In this document: positions 34,245 to 45,827 of the stretch, piece by piece
Numbering within the stretch: the stretch's first letter is position 1
Layout: each line of letters starts with the position of its first letter
NCBI GenBank assembly: GCA_977017575.1
Contig: CDRNVI010000027.1
Coordinates: forward strand, 217,689-281,688
DNA: 64,000 nt
Reading direction: 5' to 3'
Origin: Paramoeba atlantica
Lineage: Eukaryota; Discosea
Notes under the pieces: model-generated
The model's database searches: none
What the model was told of the DNA's origin: nothing
What the model saw: only the letters and a program-made list of their open reading frames with translations
Translations under genes and position numbers: made by a program

Positions 34245-35438
34245 CATGAAAGAAGTCGCATGGAAAATCCGTGTGGCCGCCCCAAACCTCGACCTCAACC
34301 TGTGGTTCTTGGATGACGGGGTACTAGCAGGACCATCTTGCGACGTACGGCATGCTCTAGACGTGATTGCGATAACCGGCCCAAAATGGGGATTACACCT
34401 CAACGTAGCAAAGTGCGAGCTTATATCACACCCCGCTTCCTCCCACCGTTCTTCCCTTTTCCCCGACATTCCCGGTTTGAACAAAAATGGGGAAGGTAAT
34501 TTCCGTATTTTGGGGAGCCCGGTTGGATCCACCCAATTTTGCCGAGAGTTCTTCCTCAAAAACGCAATCGACTTAGCCGAAGAGTCGTTGGAGGCCATAA
34601 CCACGCTTGATGATCCCCAGATTGCATTGTCTCTGATCCGACACTGTACAGGTTTCTGTCAAATGGTGTACTCTCTCAGATCCACTCCGACCGCTGAACT
34701 ACAGGATATCTGCAAACGCCTAGACGATGCCGTCCAGCGTACCACTGAACACTTCTTTCGCCCTCTGAGCGATGGGGCCCGACGCCAGGCGCAACGTGAA
34801 AAGCGGTACGGGGGGTTGGGGCTCCGGTCAGCGGAGGAGCACGCGAGTTCCGCCTACGTAGCCTCCGTCGCTTTTGCATCAAACAAAGACCGGTGGGACC
34901 CAGAGGACGCTGAGTGGTTCACCCAAGCTGTTCGGGAGGTCAACAAACGCACCGGGACGGCAGTCGTCGAACAGTGCGGATTAATATCAAAAAGCCTCGC
35001 ATTGTCGATGACCACGCTTAACTCGAATAACGATGCACAAGAACCTAGCACAGAGCTGGTAATTCCTCGCCAACGCGATCTGAGTCATGCCATCGCTTCC
35101 TACGAATTTCGGGAGTCGTTTGCTCGTGCCGACCTTCGAACGAGGGCCAGATGGACATCGGAAACGGGAGAAGGGGCCTCGGAATGGGCTTTCGTAATCC
35201 CCTCCAAGAAAAGCGGCTTAGCCTACACACCGACTGAATTCCGTACTCTTGTGCGTTGGTGGCTCGGGGATACTATTTACCCAGCTTTCCGGCCCTGTCC
35301 TCTGGAGAAATGCTCGTTGCCGCTTGACCCCGAGGGTGACCACGCACTGGTATGCAAGTGCGGGCACGGCATAATCGCACGGCACAACGCCATTGCGGGA
35401 CAGTTCACAACAGAGTGTGCCAAAGCCGGGTTTACCCC
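34245..35438 (+). pseudogene. E-2 non-LTR element, middle part
   Basis: Continues E-2 after B-2: VMKEVAWKIRV, RT motif C LWFLDDGVLAGP (FLDD), thumb (FRILGSPVGS), KRYGGLGLRSAEEHA, then SEWAFVIPSKKSG, TPTEFRTLVRWWLG and the zinc motif CPLEKCSLPLDPEGDHALVC. At 35438 (KAGFTP) element C-2 interrupts; the frame resumes at 41034. Confidence 0.82.
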
Positions 35439-35640
35439 TGATAGTTTACGAGAGGAAATTTAGACGAGAACAAATACGAATTTGAAAAGACTCCTTTTTC
35501 TCGAATGGCCCTACGAGGCACATAATCTCTGATTATGAATTCTATTATATCTTTTAATATGATTTAAATTATAACTTTATGTAGATTGTGTATAGTTTTA
35601 TAGCTTACATTCTCTTACAAGTTATTTTTATTAGTGTGCG

Positions 35641-36603
35641 ATGACGGCCAGAGCGATCAGTCCTGATCCGGCCGCGCCGAGTGATCACCAGCAGACACTC
35701 AACCCTGGCCAGGTTGAGGCGATTCTGCAAGGCGGTGGCCATGCCGTTCCGTTGTCCGAAGAAGCTTTGCGAGAATTTGCAGATAAAACCAATTTACTAC
35801 TCTCACGAGGTTATCGCGTCTTCGTTCAAGCAGTGTGGTCGGAGCGAGGGGACCAGGATCGATACACGGTTACAGGTCGTGTCTACTTTAAGAATCCAAA
35901 AGATCCGAACAGTGAGATTAAAGCGCGATGGGACGATGACCCTGACATTGAATATTCGTTTCCTTTCCCGGATATAAGCTATTACGATCTCAGTTTCGTC
36001 AAGGTTCAAGCACGTATGCCGGGTGGACAACGGGTGAGTGATCCTATCCAATCTGAAGTGGGCGTAGAAAACCCCAAGGCATTTTCAGTAATCTTCCCCT
36101 TGACATGGAAATCGTATATATACTCTGAAGATGACTTCAAGCCCCGTGAATTGATCAGAGAATTGCGCGATGCTCCTCAATTAGGTGTTCGCTTCAACCC
36201 TCCCCCAATCCGAGAGCGCTTGTTTACTATCCTCACCAAATGGATTTATGCGGCGCGCGAGCTAGGCACCTGGACAGAAGATTTCGTTGCTATCGCTACC
36301 ATGCTGATCGAGGAGTTACGCACGCACTATTGGGCAGCTGCTGGAGCGCCAGTCGATCGTGTTCAACAACGCCTCCATCAAGTGGAAGACCCCAATGACG
36401 TATTTGGGAAAATGATGCTTGAGGAACAGCTCAAGCAAACTCGTATTTCTCGCCGTGCCAACCCTGTTTGCTATAATTGTCGTAAACCAGGTCATATACG
36501 TGCTAACTGTCCTCTTTTGACTCAGATTTTTCAGAGGGGGGTGGCGAGTGGCGCTGCGCGTTCCCACCAAATGGTGCGCAGCGAAAGACGGACAATCCAC
36601 TAG
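35641..36603 (+). CDS. Gag-like protein of C-2
   Basis: 320 codons; the deduced protein equals that of C-1 (6834-7796). The CCHC knuckle CYNCRKPGHIRANC is intact. Ends CAC-TAG with the YR frame following directly. Confidence 0.85.
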   Translation: MTARAISPDPAAPSDHQQTLNPGQVEAILQGGGHAVPLSEEALREFADKTNLLLSRGYRVFVQAVWSERGDQDRYTVTGRVYFKNPKDPNSEIKARWDDDPDIEYSFPFPDISYYDLSFVKVQARMPGGQRVSDPIQSEVGVENPKAFSVIFPLTWKSYIYSEDDFKPRELIRELRDAPQLGVRFNPPPIRERLFTILTKWIYAARELGTWTEDFVAIATMLIEELRTHYWAAAGAPVDRVQQRLHQVEDPNDVFGKMMLEEQLKQTRISRRANPVCYNCRKPGHIRANCPLLTQIFQRGVASGAARSHQMVRSERRTIH

Positions 36604-36606
36604 GGA

Positions 36607-37782
36607 TTGTTCCCCACCCCAAAAACTACTCGTGTCATTGGATTGAAGAGATCGTGGAAAAGTTCGCAAAACTCGTTCGTGAGGTGCTCTTCCAAATTTC
36701 CCAAAATCAGTGCCCGGAGTGTGCCCAAAACTACTCGTATCCCAATACAGACCAAAATGCATCCTTGCACACGACTGATTCCACTAAGGGTCTTACCTCA
36801 AACACGTGTCGCGCACCGCACAGATTCGCAAACAGTCAGAGGACTAAAACGAGAACACAGTCGCGATGTATCCCACGACCAAGTTCAAAACATTACTCAG
36901 GCAATTCTGAGGATAAATCCGGACGATCCGGACTCCGTCCAGCTGACCGAAGCGATTCAGCCGATGTGGGCAAAGTCGACTTGGAACAACAGAACACGCC
37001 TATGGAAAAACGTAAACGAATTTTGTCGCGTGAAGCACCGAGAGATGAATTCAGCAACCGCCATTTTGTATCTCCAGACTCTACGCGTCGCGCCGTCAAC
37101 TCGCCTCAATTATGCTCGCGCTCTTCACACGGTTTTCACGTTGATGGGGATGGAATGCAATCCGTTGAAGTTGTTCACAAAAGCGATTCAGGCCCAGGGG
37201 GGCACGGAACCACAACGTCAAATGCAACCGATAACACCTCCCATGTTGCAAAAATTGTGCACACGCCTGTCGATAACACAAGCAATGACGGTCCTGCTAT
37301 GCTGGAAAGCCGCGTCACGCTGGACCGAAACGGCCGAGCTAAGAAGGGAGCAATTTCTGAGTGTAAATTCGAACGAAATAATAATCTACTGAGGACGTTT
37401 CACGAAGACCACTCGTCTAAATCCGTACCGACCGTACATGTACGCGATCATCACGGGTCCGGGCACAAACCAAATAGCTCAGTATGTAAGCAGCCTGCGA
37501 CCAGGGCAACGAATGAGCACCGCGACAGTTCAGGAGATGGATCTCCATATTCGAGACGTCCTAGGCGACGGATATGGCACGCACTCAATCAAGAGAGGAG
37601 CCATCACCTTTCTATTTCAGGAAATAGTAGAAGGCCACCTCAACTTATCGGAAGTAATGAATCTCTCAAAGCACTTGAACGTAGAAAGTCTACTGCGGTA
37701 CAACGCCAACCAAATAACTACGGCAAGAGCGTTAGGGACTCAGAAGGTGTCAGTACTTCTCCCCGGTGCATCGATAATGTGA
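36607..37782 (+). pseudogene. Tyrosine recombinase of C-2 with a premature stop
   Basis: Same frame and length as the C-1 YR, but TGG (Trp of IIYWGR) is TGA at 37390-37392, cutting the protein between the first catalytic Arg and the catalytic Lys. The same base change only turns Gly to Arg in the overlapping RT frame. Residual catalytic parts (GTHSIKRGAIT, RYN) follow in frame to 37782. Probably inactive unless the stop is read through. Confidence 0.85.
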
Positions 37783-39371
37783 TGGTTCAGGAGTTTTACG
37801 AACAGGTTCCTTTCCTTAAATCGTATTCAATTTTATGTCCAAGGCGCAGTTCCAAATTAGCTAAAACCGACGACTACCATATCCCCTTGCATGCAAAGGA
37901 TAATATTCCGACGTTGAATGTTCAAAAATTACGGAAGTGGCTAACGGAACAACAGAATGATAGGCTAACGTACGTTCTTGATGAACTCACCAAGTTGCCC
38001 GAGAAAGCTGAGTCCGCTCCTTGCATTAAACCGGCATTGGCTCCAGGAGACATTCCAGCATTGATTCGGTCTAAAGTCATATCGAAGGTATCTACCGAAG
38101 AAGCCAAACGACGCCCGACCATGCAATATATGGTTCCGTTCACTGTCCTTGAAAAAGACGACGCGGGCAAAGACAGAAGACGTTTTATTTCATGGACACG
38201 ATCAGACAATTTACGCCTAAAGGACTACGAACCAGCTGTTCCTCTCCTACACCCTTCTCGTTATTTATACGCAGTAAATGCTGAGGTGGGGGTAAAACGT
38301 GATCTAATGTGTGGTTTTTACCAGGTTGGCTTACCCTTACGATCCCGAGCAAAGTTTCGGTTTCGTGCAGAAGATGGGCAATTATACGAAATGAATGTTT
38401 TACCCATGGGCCACAGATGTGCGCCTGAAATTATGCATTGCATGACAGCAGCGTTGGCAGGAAATAAAGATTATTGCTCAAAATCCCACTCGTATCAACA
38501 CGGTTCTACTGATATCTATATAGATGGAGTTCGTTTTTCCGGATCTAGAAAACATGCAGACGAGTATGTTTATTTTATTGACTCGCGTGCGCGAGTGGCA
38601 GGAGCTCGATTTAAAGATCAGGACGTTCCTCCGACGAAACAATACGTGTTCAACGGAGTGAAATTTGATCACGCATCAAGCCGGGTCTGCTTGGGACCGA
38701 AGGTTGTGAGCAAATTGAAACGGGATACTTTTTCGAGACTCAATTTCTTAGAGCTGGAGGCGGCGGTGGGGCGTCTACTGTACTGCTCTTCGATACTTGG
38801 TGTGGTAATCCCGCAATATCACTTTGCGATAAAAATAGTACAACGACGTATTAATTACTTGAACCGACATCCTTTTGCAAAGGACAAAATCGTGGATCTT
38901 CCCATGAAAACTCGTGTGATCTTAGCTCAATGGCGTGACGACTTGATTAAAAACGTGCCGATAAGAGCACCCCCTCACCCCGCCACTGCACCTCCGCGTC
39001 ATAAACTCTTTACAGACGCCTCCTCAAAAGGATGGGGAGCAATTCTGTACATGGATAGCGGAGAGGTTAATATTTTGGGCGCACCTTGGCCAGCAGAATG
39101 GACCTACGAAGTTAACAAATCAGAAGCGGCGGCGGTGCGATTCGCCCTCGAAGAATTCCAAAAATATTTCGAGCAAGGGACTTGCGTTCAGCTTTGGATT
39201 GATAATACGTCTTGTCGAGCAGCGTTGAATCGGAAAATATGCAAGTCTGATGGCATAGCGAAAGAATTGAAAAGCATTTTACAGAGTTTAAAGAATAAAG
39301 GAATATGTATTCAAGCTCATTATATTTCTACGAAACTAAATCCAGCGGACCCAATAAGCAGAATTTTTTAG
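36654..39371 (+). CDS. RT-RNase H of C-2
   Basis: 905 open codons in the -1 frame; the conserved RT-RNase H starts at ATG 37782, overlapping the YR stop as TGATG. Motifs as in C-1: KRDLMCGFYQVGLP, LPMGHRCAPE, IYIDGVRFSG (YxDG), FTDASSKGWGA, NKSEAAAVRFA, LWIDNTSC, NPADPISR. Nearly identical to C-1; seems intact. Confidence 0.85.
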   Translation: MEKFAKLVREVLFQISQNQCPECAQNYSYPNTDQNASLHTTDSTKGLTSNTCRAPHRFANSQRTKTRTQSRCIPRPSSKHYSGNSEDKSGRSGLRPADRSDSADVGKVDLEQQNTPMEKRKRILSREAPRDEFSNRHFVSPDSTRRAVNSPQLCSRSSHGFHVDGDGMQSVEVVHKSDSGPGGHGTTTSNATDNTSHVAKIVHTPVDNTSNDGPAMLESRVTLDRNGRAKKGAISECKFERNNNLLRTFHEDHSSKSVPTVHVRDHHGSGHKPNSSVCKQPATRATNEHRDSSGDGSPYSRRPRRRIWHALNQERSHHLSISGNSRRPPQLIGSNESLKALERRKSTAVQRQPNNYGKSVRDSEGVSTSPRCIDNVMVQEFYEQVPFLKSYSILCPRRSSKLAKTDDYHIPLHAKDNIPTLNVQKLRKWLTEQQNDRLTYVLDELTKLPEKAESAPCIKPALAPGDIPALIRSKVISKVSTEEAKRRPTMQYMVPFTVLEKDDAGKDRRRFISWTRSDNLRLKDYEPAVPLLHPSRYLYAVNAEVGVKRDLMCGFYQVGLPLRSRAKFRFRAEDGQLYEMNVLPMGHRCAPEIMHCMTAALAGNKDYCSKSHSYQHGSTDIYIDGVRFSGSRKHADEYVYFIDSRARVAGARFKDQDVPPTKQYVFNGVKFDHASSRVCLGPKVVSKLKRDTFSRLNFLELEAAVGRLLYCSSILGVVIPQYHFAIKIVQRRINYLNRHPFAKDKIVDLPMKTRVILAQWRDDLIKNVPIRAPPHPATAPPRHKLFTDASSKGWGAILYMDSGEVNILGAPWPAEWTYEVNKSEAAAVRFALEEFQKYFEQGTCVQLWIDNTSCRAALNRKICKSDGIAKELKSILQSLKNKGICIQAHYISTKLNPADPISRIF

Positions 39372-39381
39372 AGATTAAACA

Positions 39382-39413
<32 letters not shown>

Positions 39414-40318
39414 GATTGCTTCTATATTTTGACCCAGTAGACGAACCAAGTAGGTCCATTGGGGGGGGGTATACGAGTTGAAAACAAGCAATCAAATTAG
39501 CAAATCTTTTTGTTTCCACAGATGTACCTTTTGTTTTTTTCTCTCAGCCCAAAACTAGCAATTTAATCTCCCCTAAGTATATACTACAAACAAGAAACAG
39601 TAAAAACTAAAACAAGCAATACAGAACCAATCCATTCGCGCGTCCCGGACCGGGTCTTTCGACCTCACCACGGCCTGACTTGTGAACCCTTCCCTTGTTA
39701 TATGGGAGGGCGCAGGCGCGGGCCTGTGTCGACAGCGACACGGTCAAAGATTGCTTCTTCTTTCAAAAAAAAAAAAAAAAATGTATTTAGTGAATGATCA
39801 AATGTAGGTTTATCAAGCTTCCGTTCGCAGCTTGGCCAGCTTCGCAATGGAATTTTGTATGTGGAACGTGCAGCGATTTAATATACGAGAGACAGGATGT
39901 TGTGAGGAGACGAGCGATCGGGGTTTGTTTGTTTGTTTGTTTTTCCGGATTGCTCCGGATGGTCACTGGCAAGCCAGACCCTTCACAGACAGATTTGGAA
40001 GTTCCGAGGCCGACGTCCTCTACCAGTTTCCGCTTGTCCAAGGCGGCACCAACGTGCTGTTGCCAACACGCTGCGTCGACGAACTGTACGTCAACACGGC
40101 GTACACAAGAGGTGTAAGCCGGGTAAGGGAGCTGGTTCCCTGAGGGGAGAGTCCGGGACGGTCCTCCGAGTACTGGGCCTAGTCGGTTATCAGCCCAGCC
40201 TCTTAGAGTGAGGCCGCCGGGAATATTGCGATGAGCGGGTTTGAACTCGCCGTCTGAGCACCATGTGCCTCAAACTTTGAATTCTTGCCACTCCGCCACC
40301 TCCGCCCCGATCGGGGTG
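39372..40318 (+). other. Non-coding 3' region of C-2
   Basis: Copy of 10565-11509: (CA)n and A-run, antisense structured RNA (39632-39745), a 103-codon ORF (39832-40143) and antisense pol III-like boxes near 40235-40300. Confidence 0.65.
39632..39745 (-). ncRNA. Conserved structured RNA, antisense within C-2
   Basis: Identical to 10824-10937; minus-strand counterpart of the RNA at 15474-15587, with the same three hairpins. Confidence 0.6.
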
Positions 40319-41033
40319 GTGGCTGCGTGCCAGGGGGCAAAGCCCCTTCACTACGTATTATATTTTTATATTATGCTTTTGAAATAGTTTGCGCGCTATA
40401 TACATCCGGATAGTTGCATCAATAATACGAATATTCTTTAGCTAGTAAATATAGGCAGTGGATGAGATTCAGGATATCAGCGATATATTTCTTTAGCTCT
40501 TACAACAATGTTTTCTTACAAGTTGTTTTTAATGTATGTGGAAGACTCTCGTCGTTGATTTCTGATAGTTTACGAGAGGAAATTTAGACGAGAACAAATA
40601 CGAATTTGAAAAGACTCCTTTTTCTCGAATGGCCCTACGAGGCACATAATCTCTGATTATGAATTCTATTATATCTTTTAATATGATTTAAATTATAACT
40701 TTATGTAGATTGTGTATAGTTTTATAGCTTACATTCTCTTACAAGTTATTTTTATTAGTGTGCGATGCCCTCCCACCAGCCCCCAACCAGTGGCTGCGTG
40801 CCAGGGGGCAAAGCCCCTTCACTACGTATTATATTTTTATATTATGCTTTTGAAATAGTTTGCGCGCTATATACATCCGGATAGTTGCATCAATAATACG
40901 AATATTCTTTAGCTAGTAAATATAGGCAGTGGATGAGATTCAGGATATCAGCGATATATTTCTTTAGCTCTTACAACAATGTTTTCTTACAAGTTGTTTT
41001 TAATGTATGTGGAAGACTCTCGTCGTTGATTTC
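40319..41033 (+). repeat. B1-A2-B2 split direct repeats of C-2
   Basis: B1 40319-40562, A2 40563-40767, C-rich spacer, B2 40790-41033, matching C-1. Confidence 0.9.
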
Positions 41034-41523
41034 ACGGCGAGAAGTGAGTCTGGGGAATACGGGCCCCGGAGGCACCCTCACCAGGCCAGCGGACGTACTT
41101 CTTTCCACATTCGACGTAGGCCAGTCTCTCGTATTAGACTTCGCTGTCACTCACGTCCAGCAGCCAAAGTATACGGACTTAGTCCGTGACGCTAACTGGG
41201 TGGCAGCGGGGTCTTTCGCGGAGCGCTACGCGACGGAAAACAAAAAGAAACAAAGAGAGGAAGCAGAAGCCGCACGCCACAGGTTTGGTGCTATGGTGGT
41301 GGAGACCTACGGGGCATGGAGTCCCAGTGCCTTCGCCATTCTCAAGGAGGTAGCTGCTTCACGGTCAGCGTACTCCGGGGGACTCTCGAAGGGTGAAGCC
41401 CTTCATCAACTGGTGACAACGCTGAACGTCGCCCTCATGAGGACACAAGCTCGTATGCTTGTACTGCGCCTCCCCGCAGCCTCCCCCGATATCTGTGTTA
41501 ATGGGTACGGGAACGAAGAGTAG
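41034..41523 (+). pseudogene. E-2 non-LTR element, C-terminal endonuclease part
   Basis: Resumes from 35438: RREVSLGNTGPGG, then the RLE-like core RPADVLLS..SLVLDFAVTH, QPKYTDLVRDANWVAAGSF, ending at TAG 41523. Aligns with E-1 across its length. Without B-2 and C-2 the E-2 frame would run uninterrupted from 30.9 to 41.5 kb; as found it is broken twice. Confidence 0.8.
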
Positions 41524-42803
41524 TCTTCGTGGAACCCGCGGCTTTTCTTGGGAGTTTTCTTGGGTGGGGGGCCCTTTTCTATGATGTGGCCAGCGTCCGG
41601 ATTTCCTGCGGATTTTAAGGTACGGGGTTGGCGTTTTGAAGGGAGGTAGGGGTTTGCTAGTTTTTGGTTTGCTAGTTTCGGGATTAAGACTTTTGTATAC
41701 GTAATTGGACAGTTGTAATAAATGCAAAACACATTGCTATCGTCATCTATTGCTATCAATCAATATAAAAAAAAACAAAAGAAAGGGTAAAAAAAATATA
41801 ATAATATATATATATATATATATATAACAATATAATAATATATATATATAGCTTCTTACCCCTACTGATTTAGATAGTTGCACGACGTGTGAAAGGGTGC
41901 CTGGAGGAGCAGTAGTGAGGGAGATGTGTGTTGTGTTGTTGGCGTGTGAGGGAGAGTCAGGGGAGCGAGGAGAGAGTGAGGGGAGAGAGGGGAGAGGAGA
42001 AGTGGTTTGCGTGGTTGACGTGCGAACGGGTTGGTTCGCGACGTGGTGGGCATGAAGCCCGTTCGTTAGATACAATTGATTCTGTGATGTTAAAAAAAAT
42101 TATTAAGACAAAAAAAACAGATGCGCTCAGTGACTTGGTCAAATAAGCAATAGCGGGGCTATACATGTAGGTGTTTCAGTAGGTGGCCGCCACCATTTGC
42201 TGAAAACACATGCGCTCGGGTGGTAGTATTACGTGCGAGCGGGCTGGTTCGCGGAGTTGGCGGACGGGATGCCCGTTCGTAAGTAAAGGAGTTTGTTGTC
42301 GATTTGTTTCAAATACTGTAAGTTGATTGAAATGGCCAGGTACCTTAATTTCTTTTCATGGATAGGTGGTGAGGATACTAAAGCAGTTGAATTCTTTGAA
42401 TTGCTTTATGAAGAAAGATATTACATGATTTAGGAATTGGTTTCATTTTATTTATTCTTGTTCATTATGTGTGAGAAAGAAGACGCTGATTTCAATTGCA
42501 AGAACTGAATGGTTCGGTCGCAATGTCTCAATTTAGGAAATACTTGGCACCGGTCGATGGAGATGAAACGGCCCTGTGAATACCAGTTGAATGCCGTTAG
42601 CGAGGTGCGTTAAAAAAAATAGGAAATCTTTAACGGTGAATTTTGAATACACGATAAATCAAGAATACCACAATAGTGTTCATTCATTAACAAAAGAAAT
42701 ACAAAAAAAAAAACCGCCCACAAAATCGTGGAGCATCGAGTGTCGCCGAGTAAATTGAAAGGTGTGATGGAGAAACAGGCGGAATAAAAGTGACACGTAA
42801 ACT
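41524..42803 (+). other. Non-coding region with AT microsatellite
   Basis: No supportable gene. A (TA)n microsatellite lies at about 41798-41853. Two related GC hairpin sequences, GCGAACGGGTTGGTTCGC near 42021 and GCGAGCGGGCTGGTTCGC near 42235, each end in GCCCGTTCGT and may be a small dispersed repeat. A-runs at 42605 and 42702. Confidence 0.45.
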
Positions 42804-43135
42804 CTAGAGTGTCACGCCTTTCTCTGCCACGTACTTCTTGAACTTTCTATCTTGGGCTTGTTGCAACAAATAACTGGTTGTTTGCTTTGCATAACTGCTG
42901 CAACAAGTGTGAACTACAGTAAAATCATAGAGGACTTCTCCCATGTGAGGCCACATGATGGCGATGTCTGGGCCGGATCGAATTCGTCGAGCTTTGCATG
43001 GATGTTGGTCGGCAACCTCCGCAGAGATCGAGCACTTGCATTTCGTACAATAGAAAGAAGAATGTATACGGGGTTCGATAACACACGGTAGTCCTGCTTT
43101 TGAGCACAAATCTGCGAGGTAGCGAACAATGTGGG
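42804..43135 (-). pseudogene. F-2 non-LTR element, 3' piece
   Basis: Minus-strand codons HIVRYLADLCSKAGLPCVIEP.. CTKCKC..HPC.. RSGPDIAIMWPHMGEVLYDF.. ending EKGVTL-stop at 42804, about 70 residues short of the F-1 C-terminus. It joins at AATGTGGG (43128-43135) to 47609-47616, the two sides of a 4.5-kb insertion. Part of one F element spread over 42.8-56.6 kb. Confidence 0.75.
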
Positions 43136-43691
43136 CGTCCGGTGAGATATTCTATGACCTCACTATCATAAATGAAATATCCAAGACGAATCTCGGTAAA
43201 CGGAGCAATCAGCTAATGCAGGAAGCCGAAAAACGCAAAGTCGACACGTATGTTAACTCGGATCTAATACCTCATGAAAAATTTACATGCGTATCAATAC
43301 TCGCCGGAGGAGCAATGAACAAAAGTGGCCTGGCTCTCCTGAAATCTCTGGCCGATGCTAGCGGGCGTGATCGCGATATCGTTGTGCAAGATTTCATAAT
43401 GCACCTCCAGGAGTTAAACGGCACTGTGCTGTGTTCTCAAATGAGCAAAGCACTATCGTAGGTCAAATATTAAATATATAGAATTATAAGATTTAGCTTA
43501 CAAAGACGCGTAAGCTTAGTTAGAACTACCCCCATACAATGGGGGACATAGAAAAACGAGGAGTTGGCACCTTTGGTAAAGGCGTGCAGTGAAAAGGGTA
43601 ATCACGATTGGTTGCAAGGAAAAACGAGATATATTCCATCATCTCAATTCTCTCTAATGGTGATGGCACGAAAGAAAAACGAGGAGTAGGC

Positions 43692-44471
43692 AAGAAAAAC
43701 GAGGAGTTGGCACCTTTGGTAAAGGCGTGCAGTGAAAAGGGTAATCACGATTGGTTGCAAGGAAAAACGAGATATATTCCATCATCTCAATTCTCTCTAA
43801 TGGTGATGGCACGACTTGGTCTTGCGCACAAGAGTATGCCGGACAAAATCATATGCCCTGGATGCAAAATGATTCTCGAATCAAAACACTTTCTAGCACA
43901 CTTGCTCGGTTGCGTTAAATGCACAGGCGCAAATGCGACAACGCGACATCATGCTCTCGTTCGTCATATTTACGACCTCTGTCTTCAGACCGGAGTCCCA
44001 TGCGAGCGGGAACCGAGACAATTCACCACTTATCGATGCCTGAAATGTAATGAATCGGTGAATGAACAGCGCAAACATGAACATCAGAAAAAGTGTGGAA
44101 CCGCATCATTCCATCGCAGCGGACCAGACTTAGCAATTTACTGGGCGTCCGGTGAGATATTCTATGACCTCACTATCATAAATGAAATATCCAAGACGAA
44201 TCTCGGTAAACGGAGCAATCAGCTAATGCAGGAAGCCGAAAAACGCAAAGTCGACACGTATGTTAACTCGGATCTAATACCTCATGAAAAATTTACATGC
44301 GTATCAATACTCGCCGGAGGAGCAATGAACAAAAGTGGCCTGGCTCTCCTGAAATCTCTGGCCGATGCTAGCGGGCGTGATCGCGATATCGTTGTGCAAG
44401 ATTTCATAATGCACCTCCAGGAGTTAAACGGCACTGTGCTGTGTTCTCAAATGAGCAAAGCACTATCGTAG
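43692..44471 (+). pseudogene. K-type endonuclease fragment (first array unit)
   Basis: Homology from KNEELAPLVKACSEKGNHDWL through CPGCKMILESKHFLAHLLGC, YRCLKCNESVNEQRKHEHQKKC, RSGPDLAIYWASGEIFYDL (RLE core) to LQELNGTVLCSQM and TAG 44471. The frame is open upstream to ATG 43608, but that part is only duplicated sequence in another frame. No RT. About 75 percent similar to the K1 C-terminus by eye. A partial copy of its end lies at 43136-43461. Confidence 0.75.
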
Positions 44472-44701
44472 GTCAAATATTAAATATATAGAATTATAAG
44501 ATTTAGCTTACAAAGACGCGTAAGCTTAGTTAGAACTACCCCCATACAATGGGGGACATAGAAAAACGAGGAGTTGGCACCTTTGGTAAAGGCGTGCAGT
44601 GAAAAGGGTAATCACGATTGGTTGCAAGGAAAAACGAGATATATTCCATCATCTCAATTCTCTCTAATGGTGATGGCACGAAAGAAAAACGAGGAGTAGG
44701 C

Positions 44702-45481
44702 AAGAAAAACGAGGAGTTGGCACCTTTGGTAAAGGCGTGCAGTGAAAAGGGTAATCACGATTGGTTGCAAGGAAAAACGAGATATATTCCATCATCTCAA
44801 TTCTCTCTAATGGTGATGGCACGACTTGGTCTTGCGCACAAGAGTATGCCGGACAAAATCATATGCCCTGGATGCAAAATGATTCTCGAATCAAAACACT
44901 TTCTAGCACACTTGCTCGGTTGCGTTAAATGCACAGGCGCAAATGCGACAACGCGACATCATGCTCTCGTTCGTCATATTTACGACCTCTGTCTTCAGAC
45001 CGGAGTCCCATGCGAGCGGGAACCGAGACAATTCACCACTTATCGATGCCTGAAATGTAATGAATCGGTGAATGAACAGCGCAAACATGAACATCAGAAA
45101 AAGTGTGGAACCGCATCATTCCATCGCAGCGGACCAGACTTAGCAATTTACTGGGCGTCCGGTGAGATATTCTATGACCTCACTATCATAAATGAAATAT
45201 CCAAGACGAATCTCGGTAAACGGAGCAATCAGCTAATGCAGGAAGCCGAAAAACGCAAAGTCGACACGTATGTTAACTCGGATCTAATACCTCATGAAAA
45301 ATTTACATGCGTATCAATACTCGCCGGAGGAGCAATGAACAAAAGTGGCCTGGCTCTCCTGAAATCTCTGGCCGATGCTAGCGGGCGTGATCGCGATATC
45401 GTTGTGCAAGATTTCATAATGCACCTCCAGGAGTTAAACGGCACTGTGCTGTGTTCTCAAATGAGCAAAGCACTATCGTAG
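44702..45481 (+). pseudogene. K-type endonuclease fragment (second array unit)
   Basis: Exact copy of 43692-44471, shifted by 1,010 bp. The 3' UTR stem-loops follow to about 45565. Confidence 0.75.
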
Positions 45482-45602
45482 GTCAAATATTAAATATATA
45501 GAATTATAAGATTTAGCTTACAAAGACGCGTAAGCTTAGTTAGAACTACCCCCATACAATGGGGGGTAGCGCCAATACGAAATACTTATAGACATTTCCA
45601 GG

Positions 45603-45827
45603 ATAGCTGAAGAATCCTTTAAATGCATTCCCATATTATCAGGAGGCTCTATGCACACGGACACACAAGCTCTGCTTACGGCACTGGCGGATGCCAGCGG
45701 ACGTCCCCGACAACAAATAAAAGAGGAGTTTCAACTTCTCTTGCAAGAACTTAACGGCGCTGTCGCATACACACAGTTAAAGAAATATCTTGGACGAGAC
45801 AAGCAAGAAAGCGAATGCACAATTTAA
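45603..45827 (+). pseudogene. Non-LTR element C-terminal tail (K-related)
   Basis: IAEESFKCIPILSGGSMHTDTQ.. EFQLLLQELNGAVAYTQL.. stop at 45827. Resembles the end of the element at 47890-49018 but is not identical. Severely 5'-truncated; its 3' UTR probably runs to about 46150 and ends in TTCTCTC..GAGAGAAGGGGGGAAGG. Confidence 0.65.

Larger units (their letters stand above)
35439..41033 (+). mobile_element. YR retrotransposon family C, copy 2 (C-2), inserted in E-2
   Basis: 5,595 bp, same layout as C-1: A1 35439-35640, Gag, YR, RT-RNase H, non-coding region, B1 40319-40562, A2 40563-40767, B2 40790-41033. The flanks TTTACCCC and ACGGCGAG join in frame within E-2 with no duplication. It differs from C-1 at a handful of bases and in A-run lengths. 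One substitution creates a stop in YR. Confidence 0.93.
43136..45565 (+). repeat. Tandem array of a 1,010-bp K-element 3' segment (about 2.4 copies)
   Basis: CGTCCGGTGAGATATTC recurs at 43136, 44146 and 45156, and the units look identical. Each carries a 5'-truncated K ORF, its 3' UTR stem-loops, and a shorter internal duplication (LAPLVKACSEKGNHDW twice). The array is the left part of an insert bounded by AATGTGGG. Confidence 0.9.

Noticed and set aside
42018-42282. Pair of GC hairpins as a regulatory RNA
   Set aside because: Only two copies with no linked gene; kept as a note in the non-coding entry.
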